From: Micromonospora sp. WMMD1155
GTDB taxonomy: Bacteria > Actinomycetota > Actinomycetes > Mycobacteriales > Micromonosporaceae
NCBI RefSeq assembly: GCF_029581275.1
Contig: NZ_CP120742.1
Span: forward strand, 1,462,501 to 1,526,500
DNA length: 64,000 nt
Reading direction: 5' to 3'
Within the stretch, counting starts at the first letter, position 1. Each line of letters starts with the position of its first letter. Made by a program: the position numbers and the translations under genes. Of this stretch, positions 18,901-27,078 are shown piece by piece. Below the pieces are notes generated by a model, which saw only the letters and a list, made by a program, of their open reading frames with translations, was not told the origin of the DNA and did no database searches.

Positions 18901-19020
18901 GGGCCGCAGGGCCAGACCGAGGCCGCCGTCGGCGGGCGCCGCGGCGGCGCTCACCGCTCCGGCCGCCAGGGCGGTCAGCAGTACGGAAACCGTGGCCGCG
19001 AGTCGCACCGTCCACCTCAT
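15940..19020 (-). CDS. Membrane protein with HExxH metallopeptidase-like region, VWFD domain and three C-terminal beta repeats
   Basis: 1026 aa. A signal peptide (~1-28) leads to an extracellular beta domain, then a membrane segment (~205-225, LAGGALLLVLLIAALVVVL) and a run of arginines. Straight after comes a second hydrophobic stretch ending ARADYAVDP that reads like an internal signal peptide. Next is a soluble part with HELNH (~354-358, in ALYHELNHADD), an HExxH zinc-site motif as in M91-type peptidases. A Lys/Pro-rich linker leads to a von Willebrand factor D-like domain (GDPHLVTFDRVAYDF, ~440-600). The C-terminus has three ~100-residue repeats, each with a GCxINGxG motif and a paired Cys. 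It could be a self-processing cell-surface protein, but neither proteolysis nor partner is shown. It sits alone between two tRNA-Lys genes. Confidence 0.7.
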   Translation of the reverse strand: MRWTVRLAATVSVLLTALAAGAVSAAAAPADGGLGLALRPGQADYRSGDQVRLDLTVTNTGGAACALPTSAVGTVQVAGVRLDGRDLAPTLARSFHDDGIGAAATAGLTTVEPGATATVSLTGVRLHDGDTPDAVLLRSVAATPDGGGLDTLWPVGAPGRYEVTAGYLPLPVTGATSQCAGGTTLRTTTFTVGDGGGVTDRRWVSLAGGALLLVLLIAALVVVLRRRRRRPTAAAVALLLVSVGALVVGGSRPARADYAVDPTGGVPVSGVDFQGAVDNCLKGFAAPGGDPSGLLPRLRDKKSPRVRIIPTTGGSGAFETPDSPDGKGSSTVTWNPTSVDPYGDGVARDPCAALYHELNHADDISQNKVPQGDCGSTEIRTAEVKATLAENRYRAAKGLPPRTEYDGKPLPKSLDECKKPAKKKPPQKGPVKLCEEGADCGGSNGDPHLVTFDRVAYDFQAVGEFTLVTATGGDPLEVQVRQAPMVGTRTASVNSAVAFRVGAHRVALTLTDGGTRVHVDGASLAAPPERTDLPGGGTLTRRPSDTGPTDGYDVTWPDGSAAAVDQIGHYGYRVLVRLADGRAGKVRGLLGDFDGDPADDIAPSSGTALTQPVPFAQLYPAYADSWRITPDRSLLHYDDGQDTGTFTDRAFPEREVTVDDLDPARRAAAEQICRWAGITAPAQLAECVFDVAVSGRPEFAVAGATTERVAPPAATPITAVAVATASLTPGGPPLTFPGRAGDAVFVDATAPGIADRCSPYALTDPTGHYVGGGCAINGVGYIDRVDLTTTGTYAVRVTAAPGDTGRAAVRVYVARDVDGTLQANGPAVTATLDQPGARARYRFTGQKGERVYVEVPTSTLPNQCSPLELRGAEDRLLSSGCVINGVGEIDGTLLPADGTYTVVVDPTGRSTGATTLRLVSSRDQAATITVGGPPIVATVDRPGAVTTYRFTAGAGTSVSLTATASDLPDQCGVVELRSPDGSPITSGCVINGAGDIRPTVLPASGTYTVVVDPSGIATGQVTLTLK

Positions 19021-19123
19021 GGTGCGGACTGTAGGGGCGCGACGGCCGGTCTCCGCACGCTCTGTCGGGGACCGGTCCCAGCGAGTCCGGGTGCCAACTA
19101 GGCCGAACCACGGTCCGTAAGCG

Positions 19124-19164
19124 AAAAAGGCCCCGACCAGTGTGAACCACCAGGTCAGGGCCTT
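19124..19164 (-). terminator. Terminator of the second tRNA-Lys gene
   Basis: On the minus strand AAGGCCCTGACC pairs with GGTCGGGGCCTT and is followed by a run of T residues, a classical intrinsic terminator. Its first half is duplicated next to the tRNA remnant near 14530. Confidence 0.8.
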
Positions 19165-19170
19165 GATCGT

Positions 19171-19246
19171 TGGTGCGCCGCCAGGGACTCGAACCCCGAA
19201 CCCGCGGATTAAGAGTCCGCTGCTCTGCCAGTTGAGCTAGCGGCGC
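19171..19246 (-). tRNA. tRNA-Lys (anticodon CTT), second copy
   Basis: Identical to the copy at 15799-15874 over the whole 76 nt including the encoded CCA. Its 3' half plus terminator arm is also duplicated as the remnant at 14523-14586. Confidence 0.95.
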
Positions 19247-19433
19247 TCGTCGGCAACGGAGAGAACATTAGCACCCCTCCAACCCGGGCTCCAATTCGGT
19301 TGCCCGGCTCCCCCCTTCGGTCGAGCTTTGCCGACAAAATGCCCCAAACCGCCGCAGCCGCACACGACGGGGACTTGAGTTGCGGCGTCGATGGGGCACG
19401 ATGTCCGCCAGGTACGCGAGAACAGAGGTGGGC

Positions 19434-20708
19434 ATGGCACGGTTCACGCGAGCCGGAGCGGTGGTGGGCGCGCTGACTCTGGCGGCGTCGCTGGCACTGA
19501 CCGGGTGCGGCGACGAGCAGAAGAAGCCGGAATTCGTCGGCGGCACGTCGGCGGCCGACCCGGGAGCCGCGCCGGGCTCGTCGGCGAGTCCGGACCCGAA
19601 CGCGCCGAGCACACCGAGCGGGCCGACGCTCACCCTGAGCCCGGCCGACGGCACGAAGAACCGGCCGGTGAGCACGGAGATCAGTGCGAAGCTCCCGGAC
19701 GGCGGGAAGGTGTCAGCGGTCACCCTGACGGCGGACGGCGGGGGCACCGTCGAGGGCAAGCTGCGTACCGACGGTTCCGCGTGGGTGCCGTCCGCCCCGC
19801 TGAAGTGGGGCACCCGCTACACCGCCACGCTGACGGCGAGCGGGTCCGACGGCACGAGCAGTCAGGGCACCAGCACCTTCACCACGATGGCCAAGCCCAA
19901 GTCGACGATCGGCTCCGGCCTGTACCTCTTCGACGACAAGAGCTACGGGGTGGCCATGCCGGTGGTCACCGAGTTCCACCCGGGCATCCCGAAGAAGGAC
20001 CGGGCCGCGGTGCAGAAGCGGATGTTCGTCCGTACCAACCCGCCGCAGCCGGGCGCGTGGCACTGGGTCGACAACGGTACGCAGGCCTACTACCGGGCCC
20101 CGGAGTACTGGAAGCCGGGCACGACCATCACCGTGCGGATCGCCATCGCGGGGATACCGCTGAGCAACGGCAAGTACGGTGACGTGGACCGCAAGGCCAC
20201 CGCGAAGATCGGCCGGTCGTTCGAGATGAAGGTCGACAACGCCACCAAGAAGATGACCGTGTACGAGAACGGCGCGGTCGTGCGCACCATCCCAGTGAGC
20301 CTGGGCAAGAAGAGCACCCCGTCGTCGAGCGGGACCATGGTCGTGATGGAGAAGAAGGAGGCCACGGTCTTCGACACGCGCGACGACCCGGACCCGGCCA
20401 ACCGCTACGTCACCGACATCCAGTTCGCCCAGCGGCTCACCTGGGGCGGCGAGTACATCCACGCCGCGCCCTGGTCGGAGCACGTGCAGGGGCGGCAGAA
20501 CGTGTCGCACGGCTGCGTGAACGTGTCGATGGTCAACGCCCGGTGGCTGTTCGAGAAGACCCGCATCGGTGACCCGATCACCATCAAGGGCACCGAGCGC
20601 AAGATCGCTGCCGGCAACGGCTGGACGGCGTGGAGCCTGAGCTGGTCCGCGTTCGTCAAGGGCAGCGCGCTACCCGTACCCAGTGGTGGGGCCGGCCCGG
20701 CGCTCTGA
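19434..20708 (+). CDS. L,D-transpeptidase lipoprotein (first of a tandem pair)
   Basis: 424 aa from the ATG at 19434 with AGAGGTGGG upstream. The N-terminus is a lipoprotein signal with lipobox LTGC. A Pro/Ser/Ala-rich linker leads to an Ig-like domain (LTLSPADGTKNRPVSTEI), then a second Ig-like part. The YkuD catalytic domain carries IHAAPWSE and the active-site motif SHGCVNVS. Known relatives (mycobacterial LdtMt2 type) form 3-3 cross-links in peptidoglycan and are inhibited by carbapenems. A paralogue of the same layout follows in the same direction after a terminator, so each has its own promoter. Confidence 0.92.
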   Translation: MARFTRAGAVVGALTLAASLALTGCGDEQKKPEFVGGTSAADPGAAPGSSASPDPNAPSTPSGPTLTLSPADGTKNRPVSTEISAKLPDGGKVSAVTLTADGGGTVEGKLRTDGSAWVPSAPLKWGTRYTATLTASGSDGTSSQGTSTFTTMAKPKSTIGSGLYLFDDKSYGVAMPVVTEFHPGIPKKDRAAVQKRMFVRTNPPQPGAWHWVDNGTQAYYRAPEYWKPGTTITVRIAIAGIPLSNGKYGDVDRKATAKIGRSFEMKVDNATKKMTVYENGAVVRTIPVSLGKKSTPSSSGTMVVMEKKEATVFDTRDDPDPANRYVTDIQFAQRLTWGGEYIHAAPWSEHVQGRQNVSHGCVNVSMVNARWLFEKTRIGDPITIKGTERKIAAGNGWTAWSLSWSAFVKGSALPVPSGGAGPAL

Positions 20709-20726
20709 GGCGCCCGACGTCTATGT

Positions 20727-20753
20727 GCCGGTCCGGCCGATGGCCGGGCCGGC
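20727..20753 (+). terminator. Hairpin terminator after the first L,D-transpeptidase
   Basis: A 12-bp stem with one G-U pair (GCCGGTCCGGCC with GGCCGGGCCGGC) and a 3-base loop, 19 bp after the stop codon. Confidence 0.6.
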
Positions 20754-20957
20754 GCGTACTCTTGCAGTCCCGCGCCGCGACGACGCCGCGGCGACCCCTC
20801 AGCCCGGCACGGAGACGAAGCACGCTCACGAAACGCCGGATAGTAGCAAGAATCCGGCACCCTGGTCGGCGTGTTTTCGTTCACCCTCGGCAACCGGGGG
20901 CGGCTCTGGCGCGTCAGTAGGAGACGATGGGGCAGCGACCACGACTGTGAGGGAATC

Positions 20958-22247
20958 ATGCGAGCTAGCCAGGATCGGCTGATCAGGCGAGGCGGGCGAG
21001 GCCGCATGTTCGCGGCAGGTCTCCTCGCCGTGGCGTTGGCCTTCACCTCGGCGTGCACCGACGGCGACGGCGGCAAGCCGTCCTCGTGGCACGGCGGTGG
21101 CGAGGACGCGGCGCCGAAGGCGGCGGCGACCATCAGCGAGCCGGCGGCCGACGCCAAGGACGTGCCGGCCTCCACCGGCATCACCTTCACCACGAAGGAC
21201 GCCAAGGAGACGACCGTCGAGCTCAAGGACGCGGCGGGCAAGGCGGTGGAGGGCACCCTCGCCGCGGACGGCAAGTCCTGGCTGCCGTCCGGCGCGCTGG
21301 ACTACGGCACCGCCTACACCGCGACCGTGACCGCCACCGGCGACGACGGCCGTCCGGCCACCGCCACCAGCACCTTCACCACGATGGCCAAGCCGGCCAA
21401 CCAGGTACGGGTGACCAGCTTCCTCGGTGACAACCAGGTCGTCGGGGTCGGCATGCCGTTGATCGTGAAGTTCAGCCGGAGCATCCCGGAGGACTACCGC
21501 GACGACGTGCAGCGCCGGATGACGGTGACGTCGACGCCGGCGCAGGAGGGCATCTGGCACTGGGTCAGCCCCACCGAGATCCGGTACCGGCCGAAGGAGT
21601 TCTGGAAGACCGACAGCAAGGTCTCCTACCGGGTGCAGGCCGGCGGTCTGCCGATGGGTGACGGTTGGTACGGCCGCGCCGACCTGAACGTGGACATCAA
21701 GATCGGCCCTGCGGTGGTCATGACGGTGGACAACAAGACCAAGCGGATGACCGTCACCCGCAACGGCTCTGTGATCAAGACCATTCCGGTCAGCCTCGGC
21801 AAGAAGAGCACCCCGTCGTCGAGCGGCACCATGGTCGTGATCGAGAAGCTGCGCAAGACGGTCTTCGACACGTTCGAGGAGCTGGGCCCGGAGGAGGGCT
21901 ACCGCACCAAGATCGACTTTGCGCAGCGTCTCACCTGGGGCGGGGAGTTCATCCACGCCGCGCCCTGGTCGGAGGGGCAGCAGGGCACCACGAACGTCTC
22001 GCACGGCTGCGTGAACGTGTCGATGGCCAACGGCGACTGGCTGTTCAAGAACACCCAGATCGGTGACCCGATCACGGTCAAGGGCACCGAGCGCAAGCTG
22101 CAGAACGGCAACGGCTGGACCGACTGGAACATGAGCTGGGACGAGTACGTCAAGGGCAGCGCCCTGCCGTACGAGCCTCCCGCCGACCCGGACACCACCC
22201 CGACGACGCCGGACGGCGCGACCCCGTCGGCGACGCCCACCGCCTGA
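20958..22247 (+). CDS. L,D-transpeptidase lipoprotein (second of a tandem pair)
   Basis: 429 aa from the ATG at 20958, preceded by GAGGGA; upstream in-frame starts are not supported by a ribosome binding site. The lipobox is FTSAC. The order of domains matches its neighbour: Ig-like domain, second Ig-like part and YkuD domain with IHAAPWSE and SHGCVNVS. The tail is Pro/Thr-rich. It shares long identical stretches with the first copy (for example VSLGKKSTPSSSGTMVV), indicating gene duplication. Role: 3-3 peptidoglycan cross-linking at the outer face of the membrane. Confidence 0.92.
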   Translation: MRASQDRLIRRGGRGRMFAAGLLAVALAFTSACTDGDGGKPSSWHGGGEDAAPKAAATISEPAADAKDVPASTGITFTTKDAKETTVELKDAAGKAVEGTLAADGKSWLPSGALDYGTAYTATVTATGDDGRPATATSTFTTMAKPANQVRVTSFLGDNQVVGVGMPLIVKFSRSIPEDYRDDVQRRMTVTSTPAQEGIWHWVSPTEIRYRPKEFWKTDSKVSYRVQAGGLPMGDGWYGRADLNVDIKIGPAVVMTVDNKTKRMTVTRNGSVIKTIPVSLGKKSTPSSSGTMVVIEKLRKTVFDTFEELGPEEGYRTKIDFAQRLTWGGEFIHAAPWSEGQQGTTNVSHGCVNVSMANGDWLFKNTQIGDPITVKGTERKLQNGNGWTDWNMSWDEYVKGSALPYEPPADPDTTPTTPDGATPSATPTA

Positions 22248-22263
22248 GCCACGGTCGACTCGC

Positions 22264-22316
22264 GTTACCGGAAACCGGGGTATCCCAGCGAGGGGATGCC
22301 CCGGTTTTCCGGTAAC
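22264..22316 (+). terminator. Long hairpin terminator after the second L,D-transpeptidase
   Basis: Arms of 23 and 25 bp (22264-22286 with 22292-22316) pair almost completely around a 5-base loop, 16 bp after the stop codon. Confidence 0.75.
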
Positions 22317-22342
22317 CGGAGTGGATCACGCCCGACAACGAC

Positions 22343-22370
22343 GAAGGCCCCCTCCGAAGAGGGGGCCTTC
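22343..22370. terminator. Bidirectional hairpin between L,D-transpeptidase and tRNA-His
   Basis: A perfect 12-bp stem (GAAGGCCCCCTC with GAGGGGGCCTTC) around a CGAA loop, lying just 3' of the minus-strand tRNA-His gene and so likely its terminator. Confidence 0.75.
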
Positions 22371-22373
22371 TCG

Positions 22374-22450
22374 TGGGGTGACTGATGGGAATTGAACCCA
22401 CGACAACCGGGACCACAACCCGGTGCTCTGCCAACTGAGCTACAGCCACC
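22374..22450 (-). tRNA. tRNA-His (anticodon GTG)
   Basis: Minus-strand cloverleaf: acceptor GTGGCTG with CAGTCAC, anticodon loop TTGTGGT, T loop TTCAATT, C73 discriminator, encoded CCA, and a G at the -1 position (base 22450), as expected for histidine tRNA. Confidence 0.95.
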
Positions 22451-22554
22451 ACGCCGCCGTCGCCCGGTCGATCGCCCCGGGCGGGGTGCGGACCAATAAT
22501 AGCGGCACCGCCGCCGGCCCCGTCCAGCGGGTTCCCCGCCCACCGCGGCCGGGG

Positions 22555-23145
22555 TCAGAGTTCGGCGGCGATCGCCTTGGCGGTCTCCACGTCGGGGCCG
22601 GGCAGCGGGACGAAGAGCGTCCGCCGGTAGTACTCCAACTCCCTGATGCTCTCCCGGATGTCGGCCAGCGCCCGGTGGGCGAGCCCCTTCTGCGGCTGGC
22701 CGAAGTACACCCGCGGATACCAGCGGCGGCAGAGTTCCTTGATCGACGACACGTCGATCATCCGGTAGTGCAGGTGCGCGTCGAGGCGAGGCATGTCCCG
22801 GGCGATGAAGCCCCGATCGGTGGCGATCGAGTTGCCGCACAGCGGGGCCGTACGCGGATCCTTGACGAAGCTGGTCACGTACTCCATCACCCGGTCCTCG
22901 GCCTCCGCGAGGGTGACCGCCGAACGACGGACCTCGTCGGTCAGGCCGGACTTGGCGTGCATCGTCTGGACGATCTCCGGCATCGCCTCCAACGCCGCCT
23001 CGTCGGCGTGGATCACCACATCGACACCGTCACCCAGCACGTTGAGTTCCGGATCGGTGACCAGTGCCGCGACCTCGATCAGTTTGTCCCTGCCGAGGTC
23101 CAACCCGGTCATCTCACAGTCGATCCAGACGAGGAGTTCAGCCAC
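22555..23145 (-). CDS. orn: Oligoribonuclease (DEDDh exonuclease)
   Basis: 196 aa with a GTG start. It has the DEDDh exonuclease signatures: [10 protein letters not shown] at the N-terminus (first Asp and Glu), the middle Asp in IATDRGF, and HRALADI near the C-terminus (His and last Asp). Length matches the family. Oligoribonuclease hydrolyses 2-5-nt RNA to mononucleotides in the cytosol, including pGpG from cyclic-di-GMP. Divergent from the GT87 gene. Confidence 0.95.
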   Translation of the reverse strand: MAELLVWIDCEMTGLDLGRDKLIEVAALVTDPELNVLGDGVDVVIHADEAALEAMPEIVQTMHAKSGLTDEVRRSAVTLAEAEDRVMEYVTSFVKDPRTAPLCGNSIATDRGFIARDMPRLDAHLHYRMIDVSSIKELCRRWYPRVYFGQPQKGLAHRALADIRESIRELEYYRRTLFVPLPGPDVETAKAIAAEL

Positions 23146-23217
23146 CGGGACAGCCTACGCGCAGCCCACGCCCCGCGGCTGCGCGCTCTCGGCGGACCGG
23201 CCCGCTAGGGTTTCGGG

Positions 23218-24501
23218 GTGCCAGCAGAACCCGTCGCACCGCCCGCCGTCACGGACGACGATCCCGGCGGCCGTACGGTCCGTCGCCTGGTCGCGGTGGT
23301 GGCTCTTCTCGCCGTGCTGCCGGCGCTCTACCTGCCCGGCCTGGTGCACAACTTCTTCGATCTCAAGATCTATATGTCGGCCATGGACTGGTGGCGCGTC
23401 GGTCATCCCCTCTACGACTACGTCCAGCCGGACCGTGTGCAGGGCGAGCTGTACTTCACCTATCCGCCGTTCAGCGCGCTGCTGCTGTGGCCGTTCGGTC
23501 TGCTGAGGCTGGGCGCCACCGTGGCGATCTTCACGGTGCTCACCGTGCTGGCCGTGGTGCTCACCACCCGCTGGCTGGTGCTGCCGGTGATCGCCCGGCA
23601 CGGCCTGCCGCGGACGTTCACACTGGTCGCCGCCGTGCTCCTGGTGCTGGCTGTGGAGAGCATCCGCGAGACGATCACCTTCGGCCAGATCAACATGCTG
23701 CTGGTCGTGCTGATCCTGGCCGACCTGCTGTTCGCCGTGCCGCAGGCGCGACGTTGGGCCGGGGTGGGTGTGGGGCTGGCGACGGCGCTCAAGCTCTTTC
23801 CCGGCATCTTCATCGTGTACCTGCTGGCCACCCGGCGGTGGCGGGCCGCAGCGGTGGCCAGTGCGACCGCTGCGGCGGCGACCCTGCTCGCGGCCGCGAT
23901 CGCCCCCAGCGACTCGTGGCGGTTCTGGACGCAGGAGCTGTGGGACACCGAGCGGGTCGGACGCACCGACATCGTCGGCAACCAGTCGCTGTTCGGGCTG
24001 CTCAGCAGGTTCACCGCACCGGAGAAGCCGGACCGGCTGCTCTGGCTGCTGCTGGTCACGGCGGTCGCGGTCTACGGGCTGTGGCGGGCCACCCGCGCCG
24101 CCCGGGCCGGTGACGCGTTGACGGGTCTGACACTGGCCGGCCTGGTGGGGGCTCTGGCGAGCCCGATCAGCTGGACCCACCACATCTACTGGTTCGTGCC
24201 GGCTGTGGTGCTGCTCGTCGACGCGGCGCTGAGCGCCGATCGGCCGGAGCAGGCGGGTCGGCGCTGGTGGTCGGCCGCACTCGCGCTGGTCACCACAGTC
24301 GTGATCGTCTACGGGGTGGTGACGTTCCAGAAGTGGGGCGCGGGCGTGATCCGTACTCATGACCCGGTGGACTTCGTCGCGCAGAACACGTACGTGCTGC
24401 TCAGCGTGCTGCTGTTGGCGGCCCTGCCGATCCGTTCGGGACACGCGACGGAAAATCGCACCAAATGGACAGACCTCTCGACTAGCCGCGATCAACGCTA
24501 A
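23218..24501 (+). CDS. GT87 (DUF2029) polytopic mannosyltransferase-like protein
   Basis: 427 aa with about ten membrane segments. The first external loop has FDLKIYMSAMDWWRVGHPLYDY, and a later loop has FTYPPFSALLLWPF; both are characteristic of the GT87/DUF2029 family, in which the Asp of the first loop is catalytic. Characterised members (PimE type) use polyprenyl-phosphate-mannose to extend phosphatidylinositol mannosides or other cell-envelope glycans. The start GTG follows a 70-bp divergent promoter gap shared with orn. Substrate not determinable. Confidence 0.85.
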   Translation: MPAEPVAPPAVTDDDPGGRTVRRLVAVVALLAVLPALYLPGLVHNFFDLKIYMSAMDWWRVGHPLYDYVQPDRVQGELYFTYPPFSALLLWPFGLLRLGATVAIFTVLTVLAVVLTTRWLVLPVIARHGLPRTFTLVAAVLLVLAVESIRETITFGQINMLLVVLILADLLFAVPQARRWAGVGVGLATALKLFPGIFIVYLLATRRWRAAAVASATAAAATLLAAAIAPSDSWRFWTQELWDTERVGRTDIVGNQSLFGLLSRFTAPEKPDRLLWLLLVTAVAVYGLWRATRAARAGDALTGLTLAGLVGALASPISWTHHIYWFVPAVVLLVDAALSADRPEQAGRRWWSAALALVTTVVIVYGVVTFQKWGAGVIRTHDPVDFVAQNTYVLLSVLLLAALPIRSGHATENRTKWTDLSTSRDQR

Positions 24502-24555
24502 TCTGACCTCATCTACCCCAAGCGTCGCTCGGGTAGCACCGCTCCCCCGGTGAAG

Positions 24556-24588
24556 GTGGCCCTCCGCGTCGGCAGCGCGGAGGGCCAC
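24556..24588. terminator. Hairpin 1 between convergent genes
   Basis: A perfect 13-bp stem (GTGGCCCTCCGCG with CGCGGAGGGCCAC), 54 bp after the GT87 stop codon. Confidence 0.75.
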
Positions 24589-24612
24589 CCGCCGTTGCGG
24601 CTCCGGAAACGC

Positions 24613-24644
24613 GCCGGCCCGCCCGATGGTTCGGGCGGGCCGGC
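24613..24644. terminator. Hairpin 2 between convergent genes
   Basis: A perfect 14-bp stem (24613-24626 with 24631-24644) and a 4-base loop, just past the stop codon of the minus-strand YcnI-like gene. With hairpin 1 it insulates the convergent units. Confidence 0.75.
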
Positions 24645-24658
24645 GGGCGCGTCGGGGG

Positions 24659-25393
24659 TCAGGCCTTGACGACCGGCTCCCGACGGGTCCGCGTGAAGGC
24701 CAGGCCGCCCAGCACCAGGCCGGCCAGACCGGCGACGAGACCGGCGACACCGAGGCCGACAGCCAGGCCGTTACCCTCGTCGTCATCGGCGTCGTCGGGA
24801 GCCGCGACGGCGGCGGTCGGCGTGGTGGCCGCGCCCTCCGGCGCGGCGGCGGCCAGGGTGAGCACCGGCGCGGGGTGCTCCGGCTCCTCGCCGCCCGGCG
24901 CCGGGTCGTCGATCCACCGCGAGATGTTGCCGTCCGAGTAGGTCTGCAGGACCTTGAAGACCATCGTGTCGACCTTCGGCAGCGGCCCCATCGAGACGGG
25001 GAACTCCTGGAACTGACCCGGCTTCACGGCCGCGTCGCCGGTGGCCGTCCAGGTGATCTTGGAGACCGCCTCGGTGAGCTGGCTGCCGTGCACCTCAATC
25101 GGCGGGTCCACCTTGCGCTTCTCGGTGGCCACCGTCCAGCCGGGCACCGGCATCGTCGACACCGAGCCGACCGGGGCGTTCTCCGGCAACACCACCTCCA
25201 GCTTGTTGGTCGAGGCGGTGTCGCTCTCGTTGGGCACCCGGAACGCCACCCGCGCGTAGCCGCCCTGGGTCGCCTCCTTCGGGTTCACCGTGACGTGGGC
25301 GGACGCCGGTCCGGCGAAGCCGAGCACAGCGGTGGCGGCGGCGGTGATCGCCAGGGCGGCAGCGGCGGTTGCGGTACGCCGGAATCGGGTCAT
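24659..25393 (-). CDS. YcnI-like (DUF1775) copper-associated membrane-anchored protein
   Basis: 244 aa. Signal peptide ending ASA, then mature HVTVNPKEATQGGY. The exposed N-terminal His is the known copper ligand of the YcnI/DUF1775 fold. The domain runs to about residue 180, followed by an acidic linker (DDADDDEGN) and one C-terminal membrane helix. Family members bind Cu(II) outside the membrane and occur beside copper importers of the CopCD type. Here the CopC-CopD fusion gene lies 17 bp upstream on the same strand, so both are very likely one operon. Confidence 0.9.
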   Translation of the reverse strand: MTRFRRTATAAAALAITAAATAVLGFAGPASAHVTVNPKEATQGGYARVAFRVPNESDTASTNKLEVVLPENAPVGSVSTMPVPGWTVATEKRKVDPPIEVHGSQLTEAVSKITWTATGDAAVKPGQFQEFPVSMGPLPKVDTMVFKVLQTYSDGNISRWIDDPAPGGEEPEHPAPVLTLAAAAPEGAATTPTAAVAAPDDADDDEGNGLAVGLGVAGLVAGLAGLVLGGLAFTRTRREPVVKA

Positions 25394-25410
25394 GGGTTTC
25401 GCGGACCTCT

Positions 25411-27078
25411 CTAACGGATGGGCACGGTGGCGGTCACCGTGGCCTGGTCGATGTCGGTCGTACGGGCGGTGATCTTCAGTTGCCACTCGCCGGCGGCCGG
25501 CAGGCTGATGTCGCCGTAGGCGTGGTTGTCGGTCAACGGCAGCAGCGGAACCTCGATCGGCTCGATCCCGGCCGAGGGCAACGCCACTGTCGCCCGCCAC
25601 TCCTTGACCGGCAGCGGCAGGTTGTCCTTGCTGTACGCGTACAGGTGGATGGAGTTGTTGCCCCGCTCGGCCGGGCTCAGCTCGACCTGCATGCTGAAGA
25701 GCGTGCTGGTCAGCGTGGTGCTGAACAGGCCGGCCGAGACATCGGACGACTCGGCGGCGGCGGTCCGCGCGGGCGGCGTCTGCACGAGGGTCGCGGACAG
25801 GCCCAGCACCACCGCCGTCACGGCCAACTCCACCCAGACCGCCCGGCGGACCGGGACGGGACGCTGCGCCGCGACCCGACTGCGCACCAACTGCCGGGAG
25901 TACGCGGCCACGCCGATCACCACCGCGAACAGCGCGATCTTGGCCAGCAGCAGTCGACCGTAGGTGGTGCCGACCAGCGCCTGCGGGGTGGCCACCTCGA
26001 TCAGCGCCTGCACGGTGCCGCCGAGCAGCAGGGCCGAGACGGCGAGCGCCGCCCAGCGGGACCAGATCGGCAGGATCGCGGTCAACTCCCGCTCGTCGGC
26101 CTGGCGCAGCAGGAAGACGGCGAGCATGAGCAGACCACCCAGCCAGACCGCCATGCTGCCGAGGTGGACCGCGTCGACCACCACGGAGACCGCCGGTGCC
26201 GGGGAGGCCGCCGGGTGCCCGGCCAGCGGCCAGGTCAGCAGGGCGGCGACGCCCAGCACGGCCAGGATGATCGCGTCGGTGCGGCCGGCCGGGCGGGCCA
26301 GCAGCGGCCGGAGCAGGAAGACGGAGGCCGCCAGCAGGCCCAGCCGGACCAGGTGGGCGGCACCGAAGGGGCTACCGAAGACGGTGGCGAACCCCTCGCC
26401 GGACACCTCGAAGAGACCACCGCCGCCCGTGTACGGCACCTGCAACCACAGGTCGGCGAGCGTGGCGACGGTGACCAGGCCGAGGCCGGTCCAGGCCAGC
26501 CGGGTCGGCCCCCGCCGGGAGAGCCGCTTCGGCCACAGCGCGGCGAGCACCAGCACCGGCCCGACCAGCAGCACCAGGCCCGCGTAGCCGAGGAACCGGG
26601 CCACCTTCACGGCGGTGCTCACCACCGGGTCGGCGCGGCTGTCGTCCCCACCGGAGTCGGCCGGCGGCGTCGAGGGCGCACCCACCGAGTACGTGAACGC
26701 GCCGGACACCGGGTGACTGTCGGCGGAGATCACCCGGAAGCTGACCAGGTAGGTGCCACGTCCGGCGTCCGGGCTCACCGGGATCGTCACGACGGTGTTG
26801 TCGAAGGCCGGCTCACCCCGGTCGGCCCGGGAGCCGTCCGGAGCGATGACCCTGATCTTGCCGGGCACCTTGCGGACCGACTCGCTGAACGTGAGGACCA
26901 CCTCGGACGGCCCGCTCGGCACGACCGAGGAGGCAGCCGGGCTGCTGCTCTGCAGCACCGCGTGGGCGCTCGCGGAGGTGGCCGGCGCGATCAGCAGTGC
27001 GCCGAGGGTGACCAGCAGGCCGGCGGCGACAGCCAGCCGGGCGAGCCAGCGGCGGGGGGCGACAGTCATGCCAGCCAT
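25411..27078 (-). CDS. CopC-CopD fusion copper transport protein
   Basis: 555 aa from the ATG at 27078 (an ATG three codons later is equally possible). A signal peptide is followed by the CopC domain starting HAVLQSSSPAASSVV, with the N-terminal copper-binding His and a second site in SADSHPVSGAF. Eight membrane segments (~185-445) form the CopD part. The C-terminal ~110 residues form a YtkA-like soluble domain. It is thought to bring copper across the membrane with the YcnI-like partner encoded downstream. The ECF sigma gene is divergently transcribed 115 bp away, which suggests shared control. Confidence 0.9.
   Translation of the reverse strand: MAGMTVAPRRWLARLAVAAGLLVTLGALLIAPATSASAHAVLQSSSPAASSVVPSGPSEVVLTFSESVRKVPGKIRVIAPDGSRADRGEPAFDNTVVTIPVSPDAGRGTYLVSFRVISADSHPVSGAFTYSVGAPSTPPADSGGDDSRADPVVSTAVKVARFLGYAGLVLLVGPVLVLAALWPKRLSRRGPTRLAWTGLGLVTVATLADLWLQVPYTGGGGLFEVSGEGFATVFGSPFGAAHLVRLGLLAASVFLLRPLLARPAGRTDAIILAVLGVAALLTWPLAGHPAASPAPAVSVVVDAVHLGSMAVWLGGLLMLAVFLLRQADERELTAILPIWSRWAALAVSALLLGGTVQALIEVATPQALVGTTYGRLLLAKIALFAVVIGVAAYSRQLVRSRVAAQRPVPVRRAVWVELAVTAVVLGLSATLVQTPPARTAAAESSDVSAGLFSTTLTSTLFSMQVELSPAERGNNSIHLYAYSKDNLPLPVKEWRATVALPSAGIEPIEVPLLPLTDNHAYGDISLPAAGEWQLKITARTTDIDQATVTATVPIR

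Noticed and set aside
16717..19101. 794-aa plus-strand open frame
   Set aside because: Antisense shadow of the VWFD/HExxH protein gene; no signal peptide, family motif or ribosome binding site.
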